Shown here piece by piece: positions 1 through 12,169 of a stretch of DNA of 64,000 nucleotides (position 1 is its first letter; each line of letters starts with the position of its first letter). The stretch is from Pseudomonas panipatensis. Lineage in GTDB: Bacteria > Pseudomonadota > Gammaproteobacteria > Pseudomonadales > Pseudomonadaceae. Made by a program: the position numbers and the translations under genes. The notes beneath the pieces are model-generated. The model made no database searches. It was given only the letters and a program-made list of their open reading frames with translations, and was not told where the DNA came from. The DNA is taken from positions 372,001 to 436,000 of the forward strand of contig NZ_FNDS01000005.1 in the NCBI RefSeq assembly GCF_900099785.1, given 5' to 3'.

Positions 1-47
1 CTGGTTCGCTTTGTTTTCAAAGGCTTATTTCTTTTTAGGAGAGTGGC

Positions 48-611
48 ATGTCTGACGAGCAACAGACTCAGGATTCGCACCTGAACGAGCAGCCGGAACA
101 GGTTGCCGGCGACGACCTGAACGCCCGCGTGCTGGAGCTGGAAGAGCAGCTCGCCGCGGCCAAAGACCAGAGCCTGCGCGCCGTCGCTGAACTGCAGAAT
201 GTGCGCCGCCGCGCCGAGCAGGATGTCGAGAAGGCCCACAAGTTCGCCCTGGAGAAATTCTCCGGCGACCTGCTGCCGGTGGTCGATACCCTGGAGCGCG
301 CCCTGGAACTGTCCAGTCCGGACGATGAGGCGATCAAGCCGATGCGCGAAGGCATCGAGCTGACCCTGAAAATGTTCCATGACACCCTGAAGCGCTACAA
401 CCTGGAACCGGTCGATCCGCACGGCGAGCCGTTCAATCCCGAGCACCACCAGGCGATGGCGATGCAGGAAAGTGCGCATCTGGAGCCTGGCAGCGTGGTC
501 AAGGTGTTCCAGAAGGGCTATCTGCTGCACGGTCGCCTGCTGCGTCCGGCGATGGTCGTGGTCAGCAAGGCGCCTGAACAAACTCCGCCTTCGATCGACG
601 AGAAGGCTTGA
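48..611 (+). CDS. grpE: GrpE, nucleotide exchange factor for DnaK
   Basis: This 187-residue protein releases ADP from DnaK and so drives the Hsp70 cycle in the cytoplasm. The acidic, Gln-rich N-terminus leads into a long heptad-rich helix (about residues 25-75), which forms the GrpE dimer stalk. The C-terminal beta domain contains the family stretch HQAMAMQ and the ending [14 protein letters not shown] ribosome-binding site (AGGAGA) lies just upstream of the ATG. The gene is first in a grpE-dnaK-dnaJ cluster, and its stop codon is embedded in the -35 element of the dnaK heat-shock promoter. Its own promoter lies mostly outside the window; the 47 bases present show no convincing heat-shock element. 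Confidence 0.97.
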   Translation: MSDEQQTQDSHLNEQPEQVAGDDLNARVLELEEQLAAAKDQSLRAVAELQNVRRRAEQDVEKAHKFALEKFSGDLLPVVDTLERALELSSPDDEAIKPMREGIELTLKMFHDTLKRYNLEPVDPHGEPFNPEHHQAMAMQESAHLEPGSVVKVFQKGYLLHGRLLRPAMVVVSKAPEQTPPSIDEKA

Positions 612-634
612 AATCCACCACCCGGTCCCCATCT
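607..634 (+). promoter_or_regulatory. Sigma-32 (RpoH) heat-shock promoter of dnaK
   Basis: CTTGAAA (607-613) and CCCCATCT (627-634) are separated by 13 bases. This is a near-perfect match to the known sigma-32 consensus (CTTGAAA, 11-16 bases, CCCCATNT). The expected start is around 641, which would leave a leader of about 60 nt before the dnaK ATG. The -35 element overlaps the grpE stop codon. Spacing and sequence are seen directly; activity is inferred. Confidence 0.85.
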
Positions 635-700
635 GGGTAATCAACCGAGCACAAGGTCCGCAGCGGGATCAGCACGGAATCTAATTTCTGGAGAGTGAAT

Positions 701-2617
701 ATGGGCAAAATCATTGGTATCGACCTGGGGACCACCAACTCCTGTGTGTCCATCCTGGAGAACGGTAACGTCAAGGTCATCGAGAACGCCGAAGGCGCTC
801 GTACCACCCCGTCGATCATCGGTTACGCCAACGACGGCGAAATCCTGGTCGGTCAGCCGGCCAAGCGCCAGGCAGTGACCAACCCGAAGAACACTCTGTA
901 CGCGGTGAAGCGCCTGATCGGTCGTCGCTTCGAAGAAGACGTCGTACAGAAAGACATCAAGATGGTGCCGTACAACATCGTCAAGGCCGACAACGGTGAC
1001 GCCTGGGTCGAGGCCAAGGGCCAGAAGATGGCGCCGCCGCAGGTCTCCGCCGAAGTCCTGAAGAAGATGAAGAAGACCGCCGAGGATTACCTGGGCGAGC
1101 CGGTCACCGAGGCGGTCATCACCGTTCCGGCCTACTTCAACGACAGTCAGCGTCAGGCCACCAAGGACGCCGGTCGCATCGCCGGTCTGGACGTCAAGCG
1201 CATCATCAACGAGCCGACCGCAGCCGCGCTGGCCTATGGCCTGGACAAGGCCAAGGGTGACCACACCATCATCGTTTACGACCTGGGTGGCGGTACGTTC
1301 GACGTGTCGGTGATCGAGATCGCTGAAGTCGACGGCGAGCACCAGTTCGAAGTGCTGGCGACCAACGGTGATACCTTCCTCGGTGGTGAGGACTTCGACC
1401 TGCGCCTGATCGACTACCTCGTCGACGAGTTCAAGAAAGAGTCCGGCATCGACCTGAAGGGCGACCCGCTGGCCATGCAGCGTCTGAAAGAGGCTGCCGA
1501 GAAAGCCAAGATCGAGCTGTCCTCGACCCAGCAGACCGACGTCAACCTGCCGTACATCACCGCTGATGCCAGCGGCCCGAAACACCTGAACGTCAAGGTG
1601 TCCCGCGCCAAGCTGGAGTCCCTGGTTGAAGACCTGGTCACCCGTACCATCGAGCCGTGCCGCGTGGCGCTGAAAGATGCCGGTCTGGACGTGTCGAAGA
1701 TCGATGAAGTGATCCTCGTCGGTGGTCAGACCCGTATGCCGCTGGTGCAGAAGACCGTTGCCGAGTTCTTCGGCAAGGAAGCGCGCAAGGACGTCAACCC
1801 GGACGAAGCCGTGGCCATGGGTGCTGCCATCCAGGGCGCCGTGCTGGCCGGTGACGTGAAGGACGTGCTGCTGCTCGACGTCACTCCGCTGACCCTGGGT
1901 ATCGAAACCCTGGGTGGCGTGATGACCGCGCTGATCGACAAGAACACCACCATTCCGACCAAGAAGTCGCAGGTGTTCTCCACTGCCGATGACAATCAGG
2001 GCGCCGTGACCATTCACGTGCTGCAGGGCGAGCGCAAGCAAGCCGCGCAGAACAAGTCGCTGGGCAAATTCGACCTGGCCGACATTCCGCCGGCCCCGCG
2101 CGGTGTGCCGCAGATCGAAGTGACCTTCGATATCGATGCCAACGGTATCCTGCACGTGTCCGCCAAGGACAAGGCCACCGGCAAGCAGCAGTCCATCGTG
2201 ATCAAGGCGTCCTCCGGCCTGTCCGAAGACGAGATCCAGCAGATGGTCCGCGATGCCGAGGCGAATGCCGAGGAAGACCGTAAGTTCGAAGAGCTGGCGG
2301 CTGCGCGCAACCAGGGCGATGCGCTGGTCCATGCGACCCGCAAGATGGTCACCGAGGCTGGCGACAAGGCCACCGCGGAAGAGAAAGCGGCCATCGAGAA
2401 GGCCCTGGGCGAGCTGGAAGTCGCGGTGAAAGGCGATGACAAGGCTGAGATCGAAGCGAAGATGAACGCGCTGTCCCAGGCGACCACTCCGTTGGCTCAG
2501 AAGATGTACGCCGAGCAGCCGCAGCCGGGCGCCGAGGCTCACGCCGAGAACGCCGAGCACAAGGCTGGCGACGACGTCGTCGATGCCGAGTTCGAAGAGG
2601 TCAAGGAGAACAAGTAA
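701..2617 (+). CDS. dnaK: DnaK, Hsp70 chaperone
   Basis: This is a 638-residue ATP-dependent chaperone that binds unfolded polypeptides with DnaJ and GrpE. The N-terminus [16 protein letters not shown] is the Hsp70 phosphate-1 motif, and [10 protein letters not shown] is the second phosphate-binding motif. The substrate-binding domain and helical lid follow, ending in the acidic tail [11 protein letters not shown] typical of proteobacterial DnaK. An in-frame GTG lies two codons upstream (695), but the ATG at 701 matches the family N-terminus and is well spaced from GGAGAG. A dedicated heat-shock promoter precedes it. Confidence 0.98.
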   Translation: MGKIIGIDLGTTNSCVSILENGNVKVIENAEGARTTPSIIGYANDGEILVGQPAKRQAVTNPKNTLYAVKRLIGRRFEEDVVQKDIKMVPYNIVKADNGDAWVEAKGQKMAPPQVSAEVLKKMKKTAEDYLGEPVTEAVITVPAYFNDSQRQATKDAGRIAGLDVKRIINEPTAAALAYGLDKAKGDHTIIVYDLGGGTFDVSVIEIAEVDGEHQFEVLATNGDTFLGGEDFDLRLIDYLVDEFKKESGIDLKGDPLAMQRLKEAAEKAKIELSSTQQTDVNLPYITADASGPKHLNVKVSRAKLESLVEDLVTRTIEPCRVALKDAGLDVSKIDEVILVGGQTRMPLVQKTVAEFFGKEARKDVNPDEAVAMGAAIQGAVLAGDVKDVLLLDVTPLTLGIETLGGVMTALIDKNTTIPTKKSQVFSTADDNQGAVTIHVLQGERKQAAQNKSLGKFDLADIPPAPRGVPQIEVTFDIDANGILHVSAKDKATGKQQSIVIKASSGLSEDEIQQMVRDAEANAEEDRKFEELAAARNQGDALVHATRKMVTEAGDKATAEEKAAIEKALGELEVAVKGDDKAEIEAKMNALSQATTPLAQKMYAEQPQPGAEAHAENAEHKAGDDVVDAEFEEVKENK

Positions 2618-2641
2618 GCCGCGTGCTTGCTTCCGCTCCGG

Positions 2642-2698
2642 CGCACCGACCAGCGTGTCGGTGCGTGTGAACCGTCACGCGGGGGCTTGCTCCCGCGT
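2642..2698. other. Two consecutive stem-loops between dnaK and dnaJ
   Basis: A 9-bp stem (CGCACCGAC/GTCGGTGCG, 2642-2665) is followed by a second stem (ACGCGGG/CCCGCGT, 2677-2698). Neither is followed by a U-tract, so they are not classical terminators. They may be mRNA-stabilising or processing structures that set dnaK and dnaJ levels. The GGGGGCTTGCTCCC core of the second resembles Pseudomonas REP-type palindromes, but a single copy cannot show that. Confidence 0.5.
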
Positions 2699-2739
2699 CG
2701 ACGTGTCTGGGGGAGAGGTTTTCAAGGTGCAGGAAAGTT

Positions 2740-3873
2740 ATGGCCAAGCGTGATTTTTATGAGGTGCTGGGTGTCGAGCGTGGCGCTAGCGAAGCGGACC
2801 TGAAAAAGGCCTATCGCCGGCTGGCCATGAAGCACCACCCGGACCGCAATCCCGGCGACAAGGAGGCCGAGGAGAAATTCAAGGAGGCCAACGAGGCTTA
2901 CGAGATCCTGTCCGACGCCAGCAAGCGTGCGGCCTACGATCAGTACGGCCACGCCGGCGTCGATCCGCAGATGGGTGGTGGTGCGGGCGCTGGCTTCGGC
3001 GGCGCGAGCTTCTCGGACATCTTCGGTGACGTCTTCAGCGACTTCTTCGGTGGCGGCGGACGTGGCGGCAGTGGTCGCGGCGGCCCGCAGCGCGGTGCCG
3101 ACCTGCGCTACACCCTGGATCTGGATCTGGAAGACGCGGTTCGCGGCACGACCGTGACCATTCGCGTGCCGACCCTGGTCGCGTGCAAGACCTGCAGCGG
3201 CAGCGGTGCCAAGCCCGGTACGTCGCCGGTGACCTGTACCACCTGTGGTGGTATCGGCCAGGTGCGCATGCAGCAAGGTTTCTTCTCGGTGCAGCAGACC
3301 TGCCCGCGCTGCCATGGCAACGGCAAGATGATCAGCGATCCGTGTGGCAGTTGCCACGGCCAGGGGCGTGTGGAAGAGCACAAGACCCTGTCGGTGAAGG
3401 TGCCGGCGGGCGTCGACACCGGTGATCGTATTCGCCTGACCGGCGAGGGCGAGGCGGGAGCGCATGGCGGTCCGGCGGGCGACCTCTATGTGGTGGTCAA
3501 TGTTCGCGAGCACTCGATCTTCCAGCGCGACGGCAAGCATCTCTACTGCGAGGTGCCGATCAGCTTCGCCGATGCCGCGCTGGGCGGTGAGCTGGAAGTG
3601 CCGACCCTGGATGGGCGGGTCAAGCTGAAGATCCCCGAGGGCACCCAGACCGGCAAGTTGTTCCGCCTGCGCGGCAAGGGCGTTGCGCCCGTGCGCGGTG
3701 GTGGGGCTGGCGATTTGATGTGCCGTGTGGTGGTGGAAACCCCGGTGAACCTGGACAAGCGCCAGCGCGAGCTGCTCGAAGAGTTCCGTGGCAGCCTTCA
3801 GGGCGACACCTCCCATTCGCCCAAGGCCAGTGGCTGGTTCGAGGGCATGAAGCGCTTCTTCGACGACCTATGA
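2740..3873 (+). CDS. dnaJ: DnaJ, Hsp40 co-chaperone
   Basis: This 377-residue type I J-protein delivers substrates to DnaK and stimulates its ATPase. The J domain has the essential HPD at residues 33-35. A Gly/Phe-rich linker follows (about 75-110). A zinc-binding domain then holds four CxxCxGxG repeats ([32 protein letters not shown]; about residues 149-210), and the C-terminal substrate-binding domain comes last. All four repeats are complete. It lies 122 bases after dnaK, beyond two stem-loops, so it is probably co-transcribed with dnaK at a lower level. Confidence 0.97.
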   Translation: MAKRDFYEVLGVERGASEADLKKAYRRLAMKHHPDRNPGDKEAEEKFKEANEAYEILSDASKRAAYDQYGHAGVDPQMGGGAGAGFGGASFSDIFGDVFSDFFGGGGRGGSGRGGPQRGADLRYTLDLDLEDAVRGTTVTIRVPTLVACKTCSGSGAKPGTSPVTCTTCGGIGQVRMQQGFFSVQQTCPRCHGNGKMISDPCGSCHGQGRVEEHKTLSVKVPAGVDTGDRIRLTGEGEAGAHGGPAGDLYVVVNVREHSIFQRDGKHLYCEVPISFADAALGGELEVPTLDGRVKLKIPEGTQTGKLFRLRGKGVAPVRGGGAGDLMCRVVVETPVNLDKRQRELLEEFRGSLQGDTSHSPKASGWFEGMKRFFDDL

Positions 3874-3882
3874 TTATGGCCC

Positions 3883-3911
3883 GGCGGCAGGCGGACCTTT
3901 CGCCTGCCGCC
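3883..3911 (+). other. Strong stem-loop between dnaJ and dapB
   Basis: GGCGGCAGGCG (3883-3893) pairs perfectly with CGCCTGCCGCC (3901-3911) around a 7-base loop. No T-run follows on either strand, so it is either a weak or factor-assisted terminator for the chaperone operon or a 3'-end stabiliser. Confidence 0.5.
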
Positions 3912-3914
3912 TGA

Positions 3915-4745
<831 letters not shown>

Positions 4746-4773
4746 GCGGTATGGCCGCGCGTCGTGCAAAAGG

Positions 4774-4802
4774 TGGACCATGATGTCGCCTTTCTGTAAA
4801 CT
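4774..4802 (+). promoter_or_regulatory. Probable carA promoter with ArgR-type half-site
   Basis: TGGACC (4774-4779) and TAAACT (4797-4802) are 17 bases apart, a plausible sigma-70 promoter. Within the spacer and -10 lies TGTCGC-N8-AA (4784-4799), which matches the half-site described for P. aeruginosa ArgR. Arginine repression of carAB is established in Pseudomonas. A clean second half-site is not obvious. Confidence 0.55.
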
Positions 4803-4836
4803 ACAGCTTTAGTGTGTCCACTAAAAGCAGCGCAGC

Positions 4837-4917
4837 ATGAACCATATAAAAAGCGGGATGACCTCTTCAGATGTCATCCCGCTTTTTTACAACCTGCGTA
4901 CGCCCAGCCAGGCTTGA
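4837..4917 (+). CDS. Putative carA leader peptide, 26 codons
   Basis: A short frame opens at ATG 4837, begins MNHIKSG, runs straight through the intrinsic terminator and ends [10 protein letters not shown] with TGA at 4915-4917, 16 bases before the carA start. The codons over the T-run are CTT TTT TAC. This layout resembles the E. coli pyrBI leader, where translation through the hairpin blocks termination when UTP is low. The ribosome-binding site is poor (only AGCAGCGCAGC upstream), so expression is uncertain. It could be chance coding over a terminator. Confidence 0.4.
   Translation: MNHIKSGMTSSDVIPLFYNLRTPSQA
4848..4888 (+). terminator. Intrinsic terminator / attenuator upstream of carA
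   Basis: AAGCGGGATGAC (4851-4862) pairs with GTCATCCCGCTT (4873-4884) and is followed by a run of T to 4888. The A-run on the other side makes it potentially bidirectional. It lies between the carA promoter and the carA start, so it fits an attenuator better than a dapB terminator alone. Confidence 0.8.
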
Positions 4918-4933
4918 TTTACGGGAGGTCTTC

Positions 4934-6070
4934 TTGACTAAGCCAGCCATACTTGCACTTGCCGACGGCAGCATTTTTCGCGGTGAAGCCATCGGTGCCG
5001 ACGGTCAGACCGTCGGCGAGGTGGTGTTCAACACCGCCATGACCGGCTACCAGGAAATCCTTACCGATCCGTCCTATGCCCAACAGATCGTCACCCTGAC
5101 CTATCCGCACATCGGCAACACCGGGACCACTCCGGAAGACGCCGAATCGAACAAGGTCTGGGCCGCCGGCCTGATCATCCGCGACCTGCCGCTGCTGGCC
5201 AGCAGTTGGCGCGACAAGCAGTCTCTGCCGGATTACCTGAAAGAAAACGGTACCGTCGCCATCGCGGGTATCGACACCCGCCGCCTGACCCGCATCCTGC
5301 GCGAAAAAGGTTCGCAGAACGGCTGCATACTGGTTGGCGACGACGCCACCGAGGAAAAGGCTCTGGAACTCGCCCGTGGCTTCCCTGGCCTGAAAGGCAT
5401 GGACCTGGCCAAGGTGGTTTCCTGCACGGAGCGCTACGAGTGGCGCTCCAGCGTGTGGAACCTGGTAACCGACAGCCACCCGGAGATCGCTGCGGCCGAC
5501 CTGCCGTATCACGTGGTGGCCTACGACTTCGGCGTCAAGCTGAATATCCTGCGCATGCTGGTTGCCCGTGGCTGCCGCCTGACCGTTGTGCCGGCGCAGA
5601 CGCCGGCCAGTGAAGTCCTGGCGCTGAATCCGGATGGCATCTTCCTCTCCAACGGCCCTGGCGACCCCGAGCCGTGCGATTACGCCATCCAGGCGATTCG
5701 CGAGTTCCTCGAGACCGAGATTCCGGTATTCGGCATCTGCCTCGGCCACCAATTGCTGGCCCTGGCCTCCGGCGCCAAGACCCTGAAAATGGGCCATGGC
5801 CACCACGGTGCCAACCACCCGGTGCAGGATCTGGATAGCGGCGTGGTGATGATCACCAGTCAGAACCATGGCTTCGCCGTGGACGAGAACACCCTGCCGG
5901 GTAATCTGCGTGCGACCCACAAGTCGCTGTTCGATGGCACCCTGCAGGGCATCGAGCGCACCGACAAGGTCGCCTTCAGCTTCCAGGGACACCCGGAAGC
6001 CAGCCCGGGCCCGCACGACGTTGCGCCGCTGTTCGACCGCTTCATCGCGGCGATGGCCGAGCGTCGCTGA
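4934..6070 (+). CDS. carA: Carbamoyl-phosphate synthase small (glutaminase) subunit
   Basis: This 378-residue subunit hydrolyses glutamine and channels ammonia to CarB for carbamoyl phosphate, which feeds both arginine and pyrimidine synthesis. The class I amidotransferase nucleophile is Cys269 in [10 protein letters not shown], and the catalytic His-Glu is in GHPEASPGP near the C-terminus. I chose TTG 4934 as the start: it follows GGGAGG, gives the family N-terminus (M)[11 protein letters not shown], and yields the usual length. An upstream ATG at 4871 lies inside the terminator and would add 21 foreign residues. The gene is controlled by the leader described above. Confidence 0.95.
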   Translation: MTKPAILALADGSIFRGEAIGADGQTVGEVVFNTAMTGYQEILTDPSYAQQIVTLTYPHIGNTGTTPEDAESNKVWAAGLIIRDLPLLASSWRDKQSLPDYLKENGTVAIAGIDTRRLTRILREKGSQNGCILVGDDATEEKALELARGFPGLKGMDLAKVVSCTERYEWRSSVWNLVTDSHPEIAAADLPYHVVAYDFGVKLNILRMLVARGCRLTVVPAQTPASEVLALNPDGIFLSNGPGDPEPCDYAIQAIREFLETEIPVFGICLGHQLLALASGAKTLKMGHGHHGANHPVQDLDSGVVMITSQNHGFAVDENTLPGNLRATHKSLFDGTLQGIERTDKVAFSFQGHPEASPGPHDVAPLFDRFIAAMAERR

Positions 6071-6093
6071 GGCCGGAGGAGAGATTAGCGAAG

Positions 6094-6747
6094 ATGATGC
6101 CGATCCTGGGGATCACCGACCTCTGGACCTACGTTCTGGGTACCCTGTTCATCGTCCTGCTGCCGGGGCCGAACTCGCTGTTCGTGCTCGCTACCGCGGC
6201 GCAGCGCGGTGTGGCGGGGGGCTACCGGGCGGCCAGTGCGGTGTTCCTCGGTGATGCGTTGCTGATGCTGCTGTCGGCCCTCGGGATCGCGTCGTTGCTC
6301 AAGGCTGAGCCGATGCTGTTCCTCGGCCTCAAGTACGTTGGTGCCGCGTACCTGTTCTACCTGGGTGTCGGCATGCTCCGTGGTGGCTGGCGGACGTTGC
6401 GCAGCCCCGTGGCGGATGCCGCTCCGGTGAAGGAAGTGGACGTCGCCCAGCCGTTCCGCAAGGCGCTGCTGCTGAGCCTGTCCAATCCCAAGGCGATCCT
6501 CTTCTTCGTTTCCTTCTTCATTCAGTTCGTCGACCCGGGATACGCCTACCCCGGTGTGTCGTTCCTGGTGCTGGGAACGATCCTCGAGATCATCAGCGCC
6601 CTTTACTTGAGCTTCCTGATTTTTTCCGGTGTGCGCCTGGCGGCCTGGTTCCGCCGGCGCCAGCGCCTGGCCGCCGGCGCCTCGAGCGGTGTCGGCGCCC
6701 TGTTCGTCGGCTTTGGCGTGAAGCTGGCCAGCGCAACCCTTTCCTGA
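6094..6747 (+). CDS. LysE/RhtB-family amino-acid exporter
   Basis: This 217-residue inner-membrane protein has about six hydrophobic segments. The N-terminal motif [18 protein letters not shown] is the signature of the LysE/LeuE exporter family. It probably exports an amino acid; the nearest family resemblance is LeuE-type, but substrate cannot be read from sequence. It sits between carA and carB with short gaps (23 and 19 bases), as in P. aeruginosa, so it is likely part of the carAB transcript. GGAGGAG precedes the ATG; a second ATG follows immediately and either could be used. Confidence 0.88.
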   Translation: MMPILGITDLWTYVLGTLFIVLLPGPNSLFVLATAAQRGVAGGYRAASAVFLGDALLMLLSALGIASLLKAEPMLFLGLKYVGAAYLFYLGVGMLRGGWRTLRSPVADAAPVKEVDVAQPFRKALLLSLSNPKAILFFVSFFIQFVDPGYAYPGVSFLVLGTILEIISALYLSFLIFSGVRLAAWFRRRQRLAAGASSGVGALFVGFGVKLASATLS

Positions 6748-6766
6748 ATATTGCAACGAGAGTCCC

Positions 6767-9984
<3,218 letters not shown>

Positions 9985-9988
<4 letters not shown>

Positions 9989-10461
9989 GCAAATTCCCGA
10001 TGACCGTCCAGGGCGCTCGCGCCCTGGAAGAAGAACTGAAGCACCTGAAGACCGTTCTGCGCCCGCAGATCACCCAGGCCATCGCCGAGGCGCGTGAGCT
10101 GGGTGACCTCAAGGAGAACGCCGAATACCATGCCGCCCGCGAGCAGCAAGGGATGTCGGAAGCGCGGATCCGCGATATCGAAGCCAAGCTGTCCAATGCG
10201 CAGATCATCGACGTCACCACTATCCCGCATACGGGCAAGGTGATCTTCGGTACCACCGTGGATATCGCCAACATCGATACCGACGAGACGGTGACCTACC
10301 AGATCGTCGGCGATGACGAGGCGGACATCAAACGCGGCAAGATTTCGGTCAACTCGCCCATCGCTCGTGCGCTGATCGGCAAGACCGAAGGTGATTCGGT
10401 GCTGGTGAAGACGCCGGGTGGCGACGTCGAGTACGAGATCGTTGAAGTCCGCCACAGCTGA
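9985..10461 (+). CDS. greA: Transcription elongation factor GreA
   Basis: This 158-residue protein rescues backtracked RNA polymerase by stimulating transcript cleavage. The N-terminal coiled coil carries the functional acidic tip within [16 protein letters not shown], and the C-terminal FKBP-like domain includes the family ending [10 protein letters not shown]. Its ATG overlaps the carB stop by four bases, so it is translated from the carAB message at least in part. Confidence 0.97.
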
Positions 10462-10462
10462 C

Positions 10463-10876
10463 TTGCGTCCTTTCAAGGCGGCCACGGCCGGTTGGCTGCT
10501 GGCCCAGACATTCTGGGTCGGTGGCCTCTGGCTATTGCGCTTCGTACTGTTGCCGGCGCTGCAGCAGATAGGTCTGGCGCCATTGCTGGTGCAGTCGGTG
10601 GCGGACGCTTTGAGCCCCTTGCTGGTTGGGTTCGCGGGCGTTTGCGCGCTGTTGCAGGGAGTGGTGCTGGTGGCGGAAAGAGGCGTTTCCAGCCTCTGGC
10701 GCGACCTGCGCGGCCAACTGCTGTTGACGGTACTGGCATTCGTGCTGAGTTATCTGTCGGTCAGCCGGATGGCGCCGGATGCGCAGCGTTGGTTGTTGTT
10801 CAACTACCTGGTTCTTGCGCTTTGCGGTGTGCTGCTGGTGCTGCAGCCAGTGCCGGGAAGGGATGGGCGAAACTGA
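10463..10876 (+). CDS. Small inner-membrane protein, DUF4149-like
   Basis: About 137 residues with four hydrophobic segments. The motif LAQTFWVGGLWLLRFVLLPAL near the N-terminus resembles the DUF4149/TMEM205-like family; no function is known. No ATG is suitably placed. TTG at 10463 directly follows the greA stop and TTG at 10442 overlaps greA, so it is probably translated by coupling to greA. The start is uncertain, and no clear ribosome-binding site is visible. Confidence 0.65.
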   Translation: MRPFKAATAGWLLAQTFWVGGLWLLRFVLLPALQQIGLAPLLVQSVADALSPLLVGFAGVCALLQGVVLVAERGVSSLWRDLRGQLLLTVLAFVLSYLSVSRMAPDAQRWLLFNYLVLALCGVLLVLQPVPGRDGRN

Positions 10877-10953
10877 GGGAGCCTCGCAGGGGCGTCTCTT
10901 GGATGGCGCTGAGGGACCGCCGGGCGCCAGGGCGCCCGGCCCGTCCTACACTG

Positions 10954-11268
10954 TCACAGGCCGCTGTAGCGGCTGATATTCGACAGGTTGCGGTTCGGCT
11001 TGGGATTGCGGCGATAGACCAGAGCCATCTTGCCGATGACTTGGATCAGCTCGCAACTGCCGTTCTGGCACAGCTCGTCGATCAGCGCGCGACGGTCGTC
11101 GCGTTCGGTGATGCGGAACTGCACCTTGATCAGTTCATGATCATTGAGCGCGCGCTCAAGCTCGGCCATGACACCCTCGGTAAGACCGTTCTCTGCAACG
11201 ATCAACACGGGTTTCAGATGGTGGCCGATAGATTTGAACTGTTTCTTCTGCTCCTGAGTGAGCGCCAT
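10954..11268 (-). CDS. yhbY: YhbY, ribosome-associated CRM-domain RNA-binding protein
   Basis: This 104-residue protein consists of a single CRS1-YhbY (CRM) domain, beginning MALTQEQKKQFKSIGH and containing the GLTEGVMAELERAL segment. Family members associate with pre-50S ribosomal subunits. It is divergent from rlmE, another 50S-maturation gene, with 78 bases between the starts. The ATG at 11268 gives the family N-terminus; a longer frame reading upstream would run into the rlmE region. Confidence 0.92.
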   Translation of the reverse strand: MALTQEQKKQFKSIGHHLKPVLIVAENGLTEGVMAELERALNDHELIKVQFRITERDDRRALIDELCQNGSCELIQVIGKMALVYRRNPKPNRNLSNISRYSGL

Positions 11269-11346
11269 AATCAGACCCCTGGGAAAAAAGGCGGATATCT
11301 TACCCGAGTTTCGGTTATACCGGGTGCCGCTCAGACGAGGTAATAC

Positions 11347-11970
11347 GTGGCCCGTTCCAAGACTAGCCATCGCTGGCTGAAAGAACATTTCGACGATCCT
11401 TACGTGAAGATGGCGCAGCGCGACGGTTATCGCTCGCGCGCCAGCTACAAATTGCTGGAAATCCAGGAAAAGGATCGCATCTTGCGTCCGGGGATGACGG
11501 TGGTTGACCTGGGTGCCGCTCCAGGCGGCTGGTCTCAGGTCACCAGTCGGGTGATCGGCGACAAGGGCCGGCTGGTCGCATCGGACATCCTGCCGATGGA
11601 TAGCATTCCGGATGTCACCTTCATCCAGGGCGACTTCACCGATGACGCAGTCTTTGCACAGTTGCTCGAAGCCATCGGGGAAAATCCGGTAGACCTTGTG
11701 ATTTCCGATATGGCCCCCAATATGAGTGGTCTGAGTGCCGTGGATATGCCGCGGGCCATGTACCTGTGCGAATTGGCGCTGGACCTGGCGGGGCGTGTGC
11801 TGCGCCCGGGTGGCGACTTCCTGATCAAGATCTTCCAGGGCGAGGGGTTCGATACCTACCTGAAGAGCGTGCGGGAGAACTTCGACAAGGTGCAGATGCG
11901 CAAACCGTTGTCTTCCCGTGACAGATCCCGTGAGCAGTATCTGCTCGCGCGTGGCTTTCGCGGCGCCTAG
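11347..11970 (+). CDS. rlmE: 23S rRNA 2'-O-methyltransferase (U2552), RlmE/FtsJ
   Basis: This 207-residue SAM-dependent methyltransferase modifies U2552 of 23S rRNA late in 50S assembly. The SAM-binding motif [14 protein letters not shown] is near residues 51-65, and the conserved catalytic context [10 protein letters not shown] and [10 protein letters not shown] (Lys-Asp-Lys-Glu set) is present. The start is GTG 11347 after GAGG, giving the family N-terminus [11 protein letters not shown]. The gene lies upstream of ftsH, the usual partner in proteobacteria. Confidence 0.96.
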   Translation: MARSKTSHRWLKEHFDDPYVKMAQRDGYRSRASYKLLEIQEKDRILRPGMTVVDLGAAPGGWSQVTSRVIGDKGRLVASDILPMDSIPDVTFIQGDFTDDAVFAQLLEAIGENPVDLVISDMAPNMSGLSAVDMPRAMYLCELALDLAGRVLRPGGDFLIKIFQGEGFDTYLKSVRENFDKVQMRKPLSSRDRSREQYLLARGFRGA

Positions 11971-12169
11971 ACTGCGACGAATGGTCCGGTTGTCTGTCTA
12001 CAGCACGCAAGTAGGGCTTGTGCCGGTTCGTGCCGGAGTTCATAAAGGGTTACAGACGGCTCCTGTCCAGGCTGGGGTTGTGTAGTAATTTTGGCCGGAA
12101 GGAGTCTGGCCGTCGTGCGAAGCGGTTTCCAGGGCGGAGCCGGCTTCAGAGGGTAGTCAATTGAACGAC

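Noticed and set aside
1..47. Heat-shock promoter for grpE
   Set aside because: Neither the CTTGAAA nor the CCCCAT element is visible in the 47 bases before grpE; the promoter is probably outside the window.
641..2560. A 639-codon minus-strand frame opposite dnaK (and similar long frames opposite carB, pnp and mrcB)
   Set aside because: These are antisense shadows. The plus-strand genes are unmistakable and the reverse products match no family.
2677..2698. REP element between dnaK and dnaJ
   Set aside because: The palindrome has a REP-like core, but no second copy was noticed in the window, so repeat status cannot be supported.
10463..10876. Alternative plus-strand frame from 10492 reading past this gene to 11343
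   Set aside because: It runs antisense through yhbY and has Arg/Ala/Gly-rich content. The hydrophobic frame is the consistent gene.
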